64,000 nt of DNA from contig NC_037091.1 of NCBI RefSeq assembly GCF_002994745.2, positions 5,790,001 through 5,854,000 on the forward strand, written 5' to 3'. The DNA comes from Rosa chinensis (Eukaryota; Streptophyta; Magnoliopsida; Rosales; Rosaceae). Within the stretch, counting starts at the first letter, position 1. Every line of letters starts with the position of its first letter. The notes under the pieces are model-generated. The model saw only the letters and a list, made by a program, of their open reading frames with translations. It was not told where the DNA came from and did not search any database. Both the position numbers and the translations under genes were made by a program. This document shows, in pieces, positions 45,880 through 58,330 of the stretch.

Positions 45880-46065
45880 TGATTTGTCCACCTGAAGCAC
45901 TGCTCCCAAAGAAGCGTCAACCATAAGCACAGCTTCCTCCATCATCAGAGCAGGAGGTAGACCAAATATCTCCATCCAAACTAGGAATGACTGGATTGGG
46001 AACAAGGTCGTATTACTAGGCCCATCAAATTATAAAGGGCAAGCTTTGTGTTGTCGTAACACCAC
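45880..46065 (-). pseudogene. LINE ORF1 fragment
   Basis: Minus-strand frame with FLVWMEIFGLPPALMMEEAV then GAVLQVDKS. This is the conserved end of the plant LINE/zinc-knuckle ORF1 region (W..I.GLP...M.EE). A stop follows at once and no zinc knuckle remains. Flanking minus-strand frames at 46136-46626 are GC-rich and probably the same dead element. Confidence 0.55.
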
Positions 46066-46800
46066 ATAAATTTAAAGATGTAACAACGACAAACCTTCTT
46101 GATCGATAGCTGGTTTTTGAAATCCGAAATAGACCCTATAGCAGACAATTTGACGAAGCAAGAAACTCACCGCTAATTAGAGCAGGCAACGCACTTAGAG
46201 TGCACACACAGGCACAAAGCCCGACTAGCCCTACACAAATCCCTTGTCGTCGAAGCCCTTCATTGAAACCGCCACCATACAGCCCACCGCAACAGCCTCT
46301 GCCAACCTCAGACCAGCGACCGAGAATCCCCTCTCTGTTGCTCGTCCGATCCGCCATCTCGACCTGCAAGAATCGAAACCGAACCCCCCAGCACCCTTGA
46401 ACTCCCGTACCACCTTCCAACCACAACATTCAACTGCCAACTGCCAACAAAGTTCGAGCGACGATAATGTCCACGGATGCGCCATAAGACGGATAACAAA
46501 TCTTCTCCCGTAGAAACCCTGGAGTGAGAGAGAGAAGTTTTTTTTGCCAACGTGGGTGTTTGCTAGTATCCATTCCAACTTTTTTTCCTTTAGCTGTTTT
46601 TTTGTAGGGGAAGGTTCAGAGCACAAACATGAATGGATGGTTAGATTACATCAAATAGACTGTTTTATTATAAAAAAAAAAATTATAAATATTAAGAATT
46701 GAAATTATTTTGTAAGTGTTGGATCACTTACACTGTTGGTGTATAGAAAAATTTTCATTTTTTATAATAAAAAAAAACATAGGGCTAAACTAATGAAAAT

Positions 46801-46879
46801 AAGAGAGAGAGAGAGAGAGAGAGGAGAAAACTTTGTGCGGTTCCCTTTTATAAAAAAAAAAAACAAGGGCTAAATAATG

Positions 46880-46942
<63 letters not shown>
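46801..46942. repeat. Two (GA)n microsatellites in a short duplication
   Basis: (GA)n at about 46802-46824 and a longer one at 46885-46939. Each is preceded by AAAAAAACA.AGGGCTAAA..AATGAAAAT, so the leader plus GA run was duplicated and the second run has expanded. Confidence 0.9.
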
Positions 46943-46943
<1 letters not shown>

Positions 46944-47423
46944 TGAATCTATTACTTGGTGGTGGGTGGTGCAGATTTGCATGTTGATGGGAGAAAGGAG
47001 AAACAGGTAGTGTGCAATTTGGCAATTTGGATGTCATAAAAAAAAATTGGCAATTTGGATAGGATGTTGGTCCAAAGATTTGACTAATAACGAAAACAGT
47101 TGCAGAAGCTTAACTATTATTTTCCAATTACATAAATAAATCCATTTCAATTCGTCAATTCAATTCTAGGGTTGTCAACCACCAGTGTAGGGTCTGGACT
47201 TTGGACCAATGACACCTATAGTGCTTTTATTACGTACGAAAGATAGTGGCATAGTATCTTTCAAGCTTGTCCTCGGTCCTCCATCCATTGGGACAGTGCA
47301 TGAGAGCATTGTTGCTTGTAGAAGAATAATCCAGAGATAACTGGTTTCTTTCACCACAAAGGTATTGATAAGATTAATGTTTATCAGTGACAATGACCAG
47401 TTTGATACGTCGTTGCCAAGAGT
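46943..47423. other. Gene-free interval
   Basis: A minus-strand 72-aa frame at 47175-47393 has no recognised domain or signal peptide. No support for a gene. Confidence 0.4.
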
Positions 47424-47500
47424 GAACTGAGAATAACTATGACTACAGCATTTGTGGAACTGTGACCTCTGTGAGCTGTTGTCATAGTTATTCTCAGTTC
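47424..47500. other. Long near-perfect hairpin (26-bp stem, ~25-nt loop)
   Basis: GAACTGAGAATAACTATGAC (47424-47443) and its exact complement (47481-47500) are extended by a T-T mismatch and five more pairs (ACAGC/GCTGT, 47445-47449 and 47475-47479). The size and geometry fit a young plant miRNA-type precursor or a tiny fold-back element. I do not recognise a known miRNA in either arm on either strand. Confidence 0.8.
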
Positions 47501-47982
47501 AAAACTCTTCAAATATGACATCAGCGGACATTATTTTTTCACAGCTAGCTACATTTCCAACAACAGTGACAGGAGGAGTCTTCTCACAAAAAAAAAGGAG
47601 GAGGCTCCTTGAAGTATTGTATAGCTAAAAGATCATAGGAGAAGATTCTCCCAACAGACTATAGTAAGTTTCTTGTTAGCAGATCACTTAAAGCCAAATC
47701 TTGTAAACATAAAATGAATAATGCATTTCTTGTTGGTAGAGAGCGATGTACTCTGAAAGTGTTTCCAGAATCAAGAAATTTCACATGAGGGAGACTCAAT
47801 AATTTTGATCGACAACTCTTTGGAGGATCAGTTCAGTAGTTAAGAAATTCTGATTCCAAAGTGTTAAGTGTCTCCTTCACAAAGCACATCCATCACCTGT
47901 ACACACATTGGATATGGCAGAGTCTGTCTTCTTCTCTGCCCACCAGCCCTGCAAGTTGCAGGCTGCAACTCAATATATATAA

Positions 47983-48013
<31 letters not shown>

Positions 48014-48635
48014 TATTATAGCATAAAAGTTCATCCACATGTTTAATTGGAAAAGGGGAACAAAATTGAAGCTTTTTTAAAAACTTGGAAGATGATAATT
48101 GTAGCTTTCACTGTACAAGCTCGCGCCGTTGAAACTATGATAATTGCAAGAGACATTGGTAACTTATAGGAGTCTTCCACCGACAAATATCCATTGGCAC
48201 ACATTATTTTTAATTTTTTTTTTTTCTGAAATAGTTGAAAGTTGCAAACGAGTGTTCAAACCGACCAAGATTGAAAGTTTTTGAACCCAAGTCGAACCCA
48301 AGTAAATCATGTACAACGCTAACAGTAGATTGAAATATTAGAAAAAGAAATTTCAAAGTGGGATTCCAATATTCAAATAACACCAGCAAATGTACCATCT
48401 TCGCCTTTTCCCTTTAATCCTTTAATACAAAACATCATAATTCTAGATATATAAGGCCGGCTCATCCATTTCAGAAGCATTTGTTGAAGGCTTGAAGCCA
48501 ATACAAAACTTCACCCATACAATTTACCATAATTTGTAACAATTGATGTCTCGTTGTGTGCCAATACAACTGCAGAAATAATAGCAGATACAGAGTTGAA
48601 GTCGACATAGAAGACTAATATAACTCTTCAAAGAG
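47501..48635. other. Gene-free interval with (AT)n tract
   Basis: (TA)n at 47995-48017. The last part should contain the START gene's 3' UTR on the minus strand. No other feature seen. Confidence 0.5.
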
Positions 48636-51600
48636 TCATCTCCTTCGGGCAATTCCCTGCCCTGCTCCGAGTAACAATGATTTTCCTACTACACCGGTAT
48701 GAAGTCCACAAACCAGAGCCACAGTGCCCCCTAATACTATCCATTTCCAATCAATGCCATTATTATTATTCTGTCTCTCATTGCTCCCTGCTCGATTTTT
48801 CTCTTCTTCACCCGGTGCTACCTGCCAATAATTTGTGCTTCCTTCGGAAGATATCTTTGTGGTGATTCCCGCCATACGGGCACATTGTGATAGACAAGAC
48901 TCGGAAGATTTCCTTGCATTCTGGTACCCTCTCATGCCAGAGTGTAATTTTTTGACAGTGCACCACATCCCATGACGGACGCCCAACTTAGCCACATCTT
49001 TGGGGATTCCCATGTCTTCATAATGGACAAGGGTAACCTCACAAGCAGATAATTGTCCATCTCCCTTTCGTGACTCCGCTGTATATTTCAACCAAGAGAA
49101 TAAAACAACCAAGAGACTTAAACATATACTATTACATGCCAGTGTCGCACAGAGACTGACAAACTTCTTGCTGCAAAATTCATATAGTTAACTAACAATT
49201 CTTACCAGGCTTGATAATCCAACTAGAGAAATAATGTTCCACGCGTCTAGGCTTATCACGCTTAGGCAAACCCGGATATGGAACACCCTGCAATATTGGA
49301 GGTACCACAAAAAGATTCAGAAACGTATGCACTAAACATACCTAAGTATGTTACATTTGTTTCAAATCATAGTACAATACCAAATGATTTTCAACATAGA
49401 AAGGATAAATCAAATGCACATTAACCCAAAAGAAAATTAAATTTAACAGTATAAAAATGATGCACAAGATGTAGAGAGTAGCAAGAGTACACTGCAGACG
49501 ACAACAAAAAACTATATTTCTTCGCCCTTAATGTTTTTATTTCATTCCCCAACTTCCGAATCTAGCTCAAGCAATTTCTTATGCTTCCAATCAAATGAAA
49601 TCATTTTCTTTGTACTTAACGCGGTTCAGACTAGGGTATCCGAGTCTTTTGACCCGACTATTCCCTAGGTCCCCCGCCTGACCCCACAACATTTGGGGAA
49701 CTGGAAACTCTAGCAATTGCTAGGTGGGTACCTTGGGAGAGGGTCGAACCCCAGACCACTTGGGAGCAAACCAAGGGCCTGACCGCTAGACCAACAACTC
49801 TTTGGTCAGCTCCTGTCATAATCAATTCGATTTAATCCAAGACCTGACAATTCTATTATAAATCCTTCCCTCTGATGTGAAATATATTCCGCTGCACACT
49901 ATTATTGATCTCCCAGAAACTATAACTTCCTTCCCTATCATAACAGAGTGGCACAATCTACTCTTCCAGACAGGTATAATAATCAATTGAGGAAAGAGGC
50001 TATGAATGCTGAGGTGCTTCAAAAAAGTACCTTTGTCACACAAGAATAAGTTTTTCCAGCCTCCCATATTCTTCGACCAATTATATATTCTCGATCACTG
50101 CAGAAGAAAGGGAACTGCATAGCGGAGTAAAGTGAGAAATCAAATACATGTTTCAACTAAAAAGCGATCAAACAGAAACACAGAGTGCATGCACTCTCAT
50201 GTTCTACAGACCTTTTTAATCCAGTGAACAATCATAGTTCCAGTATCCCGGCATTCCTCCAATATTTTACAATATGCAAGCATAGGATCCCATTTAGGTC
50301 GAAACTCATCATCCCAAAAGAAATCTCTAACCAACTCTGGAGTTGCTTCCTCAAAGACAGTTCTACTACAGTAAACAGTAGGACCTGTCTGGTAAGCAAG
50401 ACTGCTATTAGATACCAAACTACAATATAAGGTACCAAACATGACATTATAAAGTAGTAAAACGAGAATCTTGGTAAGAGAAAGGGATTGAATAAGTATA
50501 TGATGGCTTCATTACACAATAATAGAGAACAAAGTATAAAAAATAATAATAATAATTCAAAAACAGGCAGGTGTCCAAGTAGCCAAGAAACTTGGTGGGG
50601 AATCTACATAAATTGACAATCACATTAGCGTCAATGTGGAAAAAGAAAATAAAGTGCCCTTCTACAAAACAGAGTGGCTAGGAGAGCATCATACATGAAA
50701 ACGAAAGCTGTTAACTAAGGGTCACAAGAAAAAAAGATGTAAAAGAAAGCAAAACATGTACAAAATACACATCCCCACTAACAACTTATCAATAAATATG
50801 ACAAACTATATAGCCGACGAACCACAGCAATTATATAGTCAAGAAAAATGTAAGGGCAAACTCAGATTCTACCTCAGGGTCATGGCGCCATGCTTTATAT
50901 GCCATGGTTGGGGTGGTTTTCTCCATCAAACTTTGCCATTCCAATTCTCCATCTCTCCCTCTGATTAAATTCACTAGGTGGTCCAAATCAGCTTCTGTGA
51001 CAACGTCCTGCAATCTATGTGCATCTTTATCACCTGGTCTGTGAGAAAAGTACAGGTATCACGAAGCAATTAGTGACAACAATATTTCCTGTACAACAGT
51101 TCTCCAAAGCAATAATGAGAGCAACAGTATGAACACTAGTATGGCAACATCCATACAGCTACCAGATATATTACATCTGTCAAAACAAAACACTTCCCAT
51201 TTCTTAAGTAAATTAATGATCACTTAATAATAACATAATCCAGTAAACTAACCAACATGTCAGCAAGTTAGTAACAACACATGTAGACCCACCAATATGA
51301 ATGACTATTTTATAAAACTAAAAATGAAGTATTGCTGCACAGATTCCGCCTCTTCCAACAATTCCTGAATGGTTGGAAACTTCCATTCATCATCAAGCAG
51401 AACCATCCTAGTTTCTGAGTGGACATTTTACTACCTCAACATGATGGAATCACGGTTAATGGAAAATTCTGCATATTAATCCCAATTTGTTTGGCCCTGC
51501 CCAAGGAGGTGGCCTTGTCCTCGACTTGGCATCTACCTATTCTGTGATGACTGAGGTCAGGGTGCATACAATGGCTTGAGAGAAGCTGTGATAAAGTACC

Positions 51601-52808
51601 CTCTGGAGAAGTATGGGATAGTCAAGCCAGGAGACAACCAATTCTGTTTTTGAGATGTGCTACCACCTGGAATAAGCTATGGACCTTCTCGTCATCACTC
51701 TGAAAAATTAACTGCACTTAAAGGGCAGAGTCAATATTGAGCTCCAAGGACTCTTCCAACTACAGTTTGATTGTCAGGGTGAGATGACGAAAAAAAATCT
51801 CCAGCTTCATCCAGGAAGTAACAAAACTGCAATCAAGTATTTGTCTAACCATCCCAGAAATACCAATTCCCATCACGTTAAGGTAGTAAAACATCCGATT
51901 TTAAAAGAATCGCCGCTAAACAGTTCCAACTTAGTACCATCACCAAACTCAAACTAACAAACACATTAAAAACGATAATGCAACAGGGAAAACGACTCTG
52001 TATCCCTTAAAGCATTCTTATGGAAATATAGTATGTCCGACTTCTTCCATCTCCCTACTCGGAGTATACAAAGTCATTTAACTCTACCATGTCCCCAATC
52101 AGCTTTATAAGTTAACTTTAGCTAACCTGTTTCTAGTAGGTTAGAAAACACCAATGTATATATTAAAACAAATTATGTTCCCACTAAATCCAACCACCAG
52201 AATTTCACTTTCTCCGATTATCACTATGAATTCGATTTCGTTGAGCAACAACCAATGTGCACTTCAAAGTCCTAATTAAAATATTAAAGATTTCATCTTC
52301 AAAAAGCAAAATGTGCATCCAAATCCTATAAAATCCAAAACGCACACAACACAAATTCAGCACTCAAAAACCTGAAAAAAAAGCTCAAAAAACAACAAAC
52401 TACAAAAACTCACTCAACAATGTCGCCGCCGCTCTCAGCTGAACGACTCGCCGCAGAAACGGAACCAGAAGCCGCCGAACCCGACGTCGCCAGCGACGAC
52501 GAAGCCGCTTTGCTCCTCCCCTTGGACCAAATCGTACGGCAAATGGAGAGAGCCGAGAACGCCGTGAACGCGAGCCAGAGGCGGCGAGCGCCGAACCCCG
52601 GCGGCGCGGTCCAGACGAACGACCGGAATTTGCTTCTCAGACCGAGAAAGATCAAACCGGTCCACCTCGGCCTCCAGGACCATCCGATCACGAGGCCGAT
52701 CATCACGGCCAGCCATATCGGAACTGCGCAGAGCAAAATGTCGACAAATGTTTCGGTGATCGTAGGGTTCGTGAAGAACTCCACCAGATCCAACACCGCT
52801 TCCTCCAT
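48636..52808 (-). CDS. START-domain lipid-binding membrane protein
   Basis: Exons: 52414-52808, 50873-51038, 50212-50388, 50031-50114, 49206-49287, 48636-49078. All are GT-AG and in phase; 448 aa. It starts MEEAVLDLVEFFTNPTITET. A hydrophobic segment, LLCAVPIWLAVMIGLVIGW, is at about residues 25-43. A Ser/Ala-rich linker ends near 130. The START (lipid/sterol-binding) domain covers about 140-390 (DVVTEADLDHLVNLIRGRDG, VFEEATPELVRDFFWDDEFR, FPFFCSDREYIIGRRIWEAG, WIIKPAESRKGDGQLSACEV). A second hydrophobic stretch near the end, WIVLGGTVALVCGL, is followed by a basic RRR tail. This is the plant 'polyketide cyclase/dehydrase and lipid transport' START family (Arabidopsis At3g23080/At4g14500 type, from memory). 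The ligand is unknown. Intron 1 is 1.37 kb and intron 5 is short. Confidence 0.94.
49620..49803 (-). mobile_element. Au-like SINE near START exon 4 (intron 4)
   Basis: Minus strand has TTGTTGGTCTAGCGGTCAGG (box A within 49781-49793), then TTTGCTCCCAAG and box B GGGTTCGACCC (49741-49751), followed by a GGGTCAGGCGGGGGACC body. This order and wording match the angiosperm Au SINE. The insertion lies in the intron between START exons 4 and 5. It is not a functional tRNA. Confidence 0.75.
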
Positions 52809-52980
52809 TTCTCTCTGTGAAACCCAAATTTTCCGAGAAAATGAGAAAATAAGAATCCAAATTCTCCCGAGAAAATGAGAGCTGAGGAAGAAGAAGAAGA
52901 AAGCCGAGCTACATAATTGATCGGCGATCCAAAATTTCAATTCGAGAAGGAAGAAATTTTCTAGAGAGAGAAAATTTTAG

Positions 52981-55900
52981 GCGGTTTGTTTTGACGGTAC
53001 GGTAATCTGACGTGGAGGTGTCAGGGCCGTTGATTGAGGTAATGATCGGTGGCGTTTTGGCGCGTGGGAACAGGGCGTGTGGTACACGCGGCGCGTGAGG
53101 GAGAGCGGAGGTTGGTGTTGAATGTGCCTGGGAAATTTTTAGAGGATAAGATTGATATTTTGGGAAAGGAAAAACGACGGTTTACCTGTTGAGATATTCT
53201 TTTGTCCGGTTGAGGGATTGGGTGTTTAAGGGTGTACGACACATCAGTGGACTTTTGCAGTAAAATGGTGACATCTGGCACTGACTAGAACTTCTACCTG
53301 GAAGCCACAAGTGGCACTATATAATTTTCATTTTTTTTATTATGTCTATTTACTAGAATCTTCTTGGGAAGTAGATACCAATTAAAAAATAATAATAAAA
53401 AAAAATCTTCATGTGCGGTAGTTCTTTAGGCTGTCGCTGTGGAACGTGTATGGTGTGGCTGGCCAATAAAAGAGTGGAGGCGAGATAATTTCAGAACTTC
53501 AGTCGATATTTACTGCGGTTTTATAAGTATAAAATTTTAAAAGATCAATTTTAAATAAATGATTGTAATTAGTGGGTGTACTGTGCGGACCAAAAAATTT
53601 CTCCTTCATCTACGTACGCTTTAATACTCTTCATTTTTGCATAGACTCATAGATAAATTTATGAAAAAATAATTTCATTTATTATCTATTAAAACATGAC
53701 AGAAAGATAAAACATAAAAGGAAAAAGTTTGAGCATGTTGTTTTCTATCACGCTTCATATTTGCTAAATAAAAAAAAAATCCATCTCTTCTCATGCCATG
53801 GTCTAATTCAACAAACTACACAATCTTTTCTTTTTAGTTCGGAACAACCTGTACAACCTAGAAATTCATTTTGTTTTATAAATAATAGCAACACAATCCT
53901 TAAACAAAGTATAGGTTTCTAGCATCCAACTCGAAGGCTTTGGCCCTTTATGAGGTTAGTTTGATCCATCAAGAAAGTTGAGACTTGAGATCATCAAGTT
54001 ATTAAGGTTCACGGTGGTGGTGGTGGTGGTGGTGAAAGTTGTCACATTTCTCTCAAAGAGTTTCTTTGTACTTCCTTCAAAAACCACAACTAAAGATTAA
54101 AGTAGGATAGGGTAAAACTAGAAAACATATGTTCTTCTTGTATCTCATCCCTCTAAGGCGTTGGTTGTGGAAGTGACTAGATTTCAACTTAATCAGTGAG
54201 TTCTTACTTACAAGAAGCTGTGCTCGTTGAATCGCATATAAATGATTGTCTACCCTATATATACCGATTGGATCATTTGAAGAATATCTACAACTCAGTA
54301 CATTGGGATACATCTTTTAGACCCAAAGACTGTCGTGAGCACCCGCTATATGATCTTGCAATTTTCAGAAAAGCTAATTGTAGGTTCTTTTCTCCATCAG
54401 AATAATATATAGGGCCGTTATGCTCGTTACTAAACTTGTTGAAGACCATTTTTACTATTGTCAACCTCTTTGGTGTTTGATTCCACTCTATATATTAGAA
54501 CATTTCTATGCATAGTATTCTAATCTATGTGATCTTATTCTATGTCTCGGGTTAGAAAAAGTTTACAAAATATGGACATTAGTTAAATGTGCATAATAAT
54601 GAACAATGCAAGAAACTGAGCTAAGCACTTGCTAATAATATCTTCTTGTCTCCCCATCCCCATCGTTGATGATGAATGGTTAGGCCTTTTCTCTTTGTTC
54701 TTGGGGAAGGAATGACTTGATCGAATTCAACCTGTAAAGAGCAGGTAACCTAAAATTATCTCAACATCTGCCTAATTGTGCAAAAACTAGCAAATGTCAC
54801 TAGCTAGTTGTACATGTATGGGTGCTCTTTCAACTCATTGAGATACAAAGATCATCTTAGACTTGAATTAAAACCACATGAGACTAGTCCACACCTTACA
54901 TTATTTTCATCTTCAGGCCTAAAAATTCAAGGGCAGGCTTTGAAAAGCTTTTTCCTTCTAGGATTAACCCCAAGGCATATAATGGGCGCCCCTCTGATTG
55001 TCACTTTCTTATTAGTACATGCATCATGTACATATATACATGCCTAACTATTGAATTAAAGGAGGTTCTTACTTTGTGTTTGCAAAAATTTTGTGATGGT
55101 GATGCCCAGCAAATTTTTTCTTTCATTCTTTTAAAATGAACTTTCCAGACCAATTTTAATCCGTGTTGAACACTTTACAGAAGTTTCAACTGGTCAATCA
55201 CAAAAAAAGTAGTACACACAAGTATACGAGAAATGACCCATCTTCCATGTATGTTTAGGAATTCCAATTCCAATGGCTTTATCGAGCATAGGAATTGCTT
55301 TATATCCTACATACTCAGTATGTCTCTCTTCTCTTTTGACTTCCCCTTCGCGATTATGAAGCGCATCATATCATATCACATATGATTGTGTGTCCTTGAT
55401 CCATCCTATCTAAGAATCCTAATCGATCTACATTGTTATTTCTTATGATTGTACGGATTAATAATGGTTGCCTTGATCAATGAAAAGGCTAAAGCATGAA
55501 TTGCCTAGCTATATATTAGCCATCTGAAATATATGTTAACTTATCTGTGAACAACCTTGGTGAAATCTCAAGTTCTACGGTAGACCAAAGTAAGTAAGTA
55601 CGGTACCGCGTCTGCATTTTAGATAGCTTAATTGATTCACTGACCGACACCTGCAAGTACTGTTGAATCGTGTGACATAACATTATTGGAGACAAGGAAC
55701 ACTATTTCAGATGGAGTATTCAATTGCGTGCCAACCCAACATTCTAGTACATAGCTTAATTTCCCATACCCTACTCTCATACGTATACCAAGTACAAGTA
55801 GAGATCCAAAGTATATATCTGGTATGGTCTTTAAGTCTTGCATATGAACCTAGAAAGGTTTTAAATGAACCCACATGGAGTATTGACAATGAGTACATAT

Positions 55901-56997
55901 ATCAGCAAATTAGTGTGGTGGGGTGTACGCTAAGAATAATTAAGTTGTCCTCAGCAAGACCACAAGTTTGAGTGAAGTGTTTTCATCTTCAACTACATGA
56001 TCTTGACCCACATGGGGTTTTTAGTAAAGGTGAAGAACAGATATGGGGGTACAAGACTATAAGGAAGAGTGCCCCTGGTTATGATTGCAGTCTCAAGGTG
56101 GAAATAAAGGAGTAAATTCAAAGCTCATCTTTGATATCTTCCCCTCCCTAGATCTCATGGAATTCGCATAAAGTGAATATTAAAGCTCTCTCTTGGGAGC
56201 TTATATTCTTTGTAAACCCCAACAAGCAAAGCCAAATTGACAAAAGTTTCAACCACAAAAAGATGATGATGCATATACATATTACTATGTTTTTGTTTGT
56301 TCCTTTTCAGTCACATTTCCACACAAACCCCCTCCAGACAATCACTGTTTTTCAACGGATTTGGTATACAAACTAAGTGTTGGGTGGATTTCAAACCAAA
56401 CCCAGCTGAAGTAGGTTTCTTTCACCATCCAATATTTCAAAGATCCGGACCGAGCGAAAGCTTTTAATGTCCGAAAGATTTTTCTTCTCTTGTCAAACAA
56501 TATTTGTTAGACCATGAACAAGATCGTAGGATTAAAGTGTACATGTAGTGGACGACTATAATTTACAAGTAATAGAACATTCAAATATGTGTTATGATAT
56601 TCTTCCTGGTTCATATATAACAGAACAAAGTTCAATCAAGAATATGCATAAACTGTGGTAACTATTTTGTTTCCTATAAGTCCTATATATTACAGAAATT
56701 CTCATATGCAACAGGATCGCTCTTCTGGGTTGAAATTTCAAAGAACTGAGATGTAAAACCATAAAAAGTCAAGCTTTAAATTCTATTTTTCCGTAAAAAT
56801 AACTGTGATTTATACCTGAGCCTTGTTTAGTTAAAGTTGCTTCTTTTCTTCATAACCCTCTTGAGGCTGCAAATGAATGAAGAATGTGTACATGCATAGA
56901 ATGATAAAGAGGCTAGGAAGGTTAAGAAGAAGAAAAAATACCTACATAATTACACATTCTGGAAGAGATGACGTTGATCGATGCATGAAAGGTTAGT
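52981..56997. other. Long gene-free interval
   Basis: Includes the START promoter (52809-53100, GC-rich) and then about 3.9 kb of AT-rich DNA. Short frames (54077-54405, 54808-55047, 55637-55971) have no domain. A (GGT)n run is at 54012-54034. Part of it is probably MIR166 downstream transcript. Confidence 0.5.
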
Positions 56998-57098
56998 GTT
57001 GGGGGGAATGAAGCCTGGTCCGAGATCATTCAGGTGGTTATGTTCTTCGCTTTCTTCAAACCGCTAATGGTCTCGAACCAGACAGCATTCCCCTCAAC
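56998..57098 (-). ncRNA. MIR166: MIR166 precursor hairpin
   Basis: Minus strand. The 3' arm 57003-57023 reads TCGGACCAGGCTTCATTCCC plus a final C, the canonical miR166. The 5' arm 57071-57091 reads GGAATGCTGTCTGGTTCGAG plus A, the usual miR166* type. The two pair with the 2-nt offset expected of a DCL1 product, and pairing extends outward (GTTGAGGGGAATG with CATTCCCCCCAAC). The loop is 47 nt. miR166 cleaves HD-ZIP III mRNAs (REV, PHB, PHV, CNA and HB8 types), setting leaf adaxial-abaxial and meristem patterning. The precursor stem is intact. Confidence 0.97.
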
Positions 57099-57192
57099 CG
57101 TTTCCAACTCATTTCGATCACAGAGGGAGAGAGAGATGAGGAGATTTTGATTTGAGCATTTGACCATGCAATATTTTGTTTTTTCAATGCCC

Positions 57193-57200
57193 TTTATATA
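57193..57200 (-). promoter_or_regulatory. TATA box of MIR166
   Basis: Minus-strand TATATAAA in the context GTTATATAAAGGGC lies about 100 nt upstream of the hairpin base. It would place the pol II start near 57165, giving a ~70-nt leader before the stem. Confidence 0.65.
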
Positions 57201-57209
57201 ACATGAAGA

Positions 57210-57942
57210 AGAGAAGAGTCGGTTATGTAGGTCAGGCAAGGGCGCCTCTTTCCACAGCTTCCCCCGTCAATGTTTTATTTTACTTTTTTACTTTTTCACA
57301 AAGCTTTGCAAATCAATTTCAGGCTTCATTTGGTGTGGTTGATAAAGATGAACAACAAATATAGAGAGAAGACCTTTTTTTTCCTTGGAAATTATTCTAT
57401 TTACCTAATTTGGTTTCTTCAAAGACGAAAAAAGAGTTTTGGTTTTTCTTTGGTCTCTTTGGTACCTGGATGCTTAGAATAACTGAAAGCACTGCTGAAA
57501 AATCAAAATTTCTGTTAAGAACCAGAGCCACCTAAAATTCGGAGATATCCAAGAAAAACTACGTCAAAGTTAAGGATCGACCATGTGATGGAGTTTGGTG
57601 AAAAAGATGAAGACCATTTGCTATTGCTAATAAATGGCCTCCAATTTAGTAACGATTTGGTGAAGAATTGAAGTCAAGGCAAGAGCATGTAGCATGTAAT
57701 TAAAGACTACGAGGTATTTTTGCTGCCTGCCCTGCCCTCTCCTAGCTATTTACCTAAGTTTTATAGACGGACACATGATTTGTTTATGATATGGTTCATG
57801 ATTCCGATCATCCACCTTGGCGCACAATGTCACATACATACCCCATACTCATACAGTCGATTTTTGGCTCAATTTATTATTTTATTGAGTGTACTGAATT
57901 TGTGTGTGTGCGCGACCTTCTTTATATACTGATAAAGTAATC
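57210..57942. other. MIR166 upstream region
   Basis: No protein-coding gene seen. T-rich stretches at 57268-57300 and 57373-57385. Confidence 0.5.
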
Positions 57943-58330
57943 TGGGGTTCACATCCAAAACCAATTGGTAATGGATGAAGTGACCCAAACCCTTATAAAC
58001 TCATAGGCACGGTCCCATTTTTCCCATGTGGGATGTATATATTCTCAACACGCTCCCGCACATGTGGCGAATTTGGCGAATATGACTTGAAGTGAACAAC
58101 TTTGGATGACTTGGAGCCCATGTGGCCGTAATTTTCAAGCCATACACGTGAACAACTTTGGGTGACTTGGAGCCCATGTGGCTGTTAGGCATGCACATGT
58201 GGGTAACCCGCTCTGATACCATGATAGTTCACATCCAAAACCAATTGGCAATGGATGGAGTGACCTAAACTCTTATAAACTCATAGGCAATGTCCCATTT
58301 TTTCCATGTGGGATGTATATATTCTCAACA
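57943..58330 (-). mobile_element. TRIM (miniature LTR retrotransposon)
   Basis: Two ~108-bp LTRs (5' LTR 58222-58330, 3' LTR 57943-58050 on the minus strand) begin TGTTGAGAATATATACATCC and end ...CA. A primer site TGGTATCAGAGCGGG (58207-58221), complementary to initiator Met-tRNA, abuts the 5' LTR. A purine stretch GCGGGAGCG precedes the 3' LTR. The 171-bp interior has no coding region and contains a duplicated AACTTTGGRTGACTTGGAGC. A clear 5-bp duplication was not found. Confidence 0.85.

Noticed and set aside
47175..47393. 72-aa ORF ending RPYTGG
   Set aside because: Looked like a small secreted-peptide tail, but has no signal peptide and no match to CLE, CEP or PSK motifs I know.
51470..51830. 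Gene-like plus-strand phrases in START intron 1 (REAVIKYPLEKYGIVKPGD)
   Set aside because: Weak resemblance to a metabolic enzyme C-terminus, but no continuous frame and no TE ends around it; too thin to call a capture.
52420..52878. 152-aa plus-strand ORF
   Set aside because: Antisense shadow of START exon 1.
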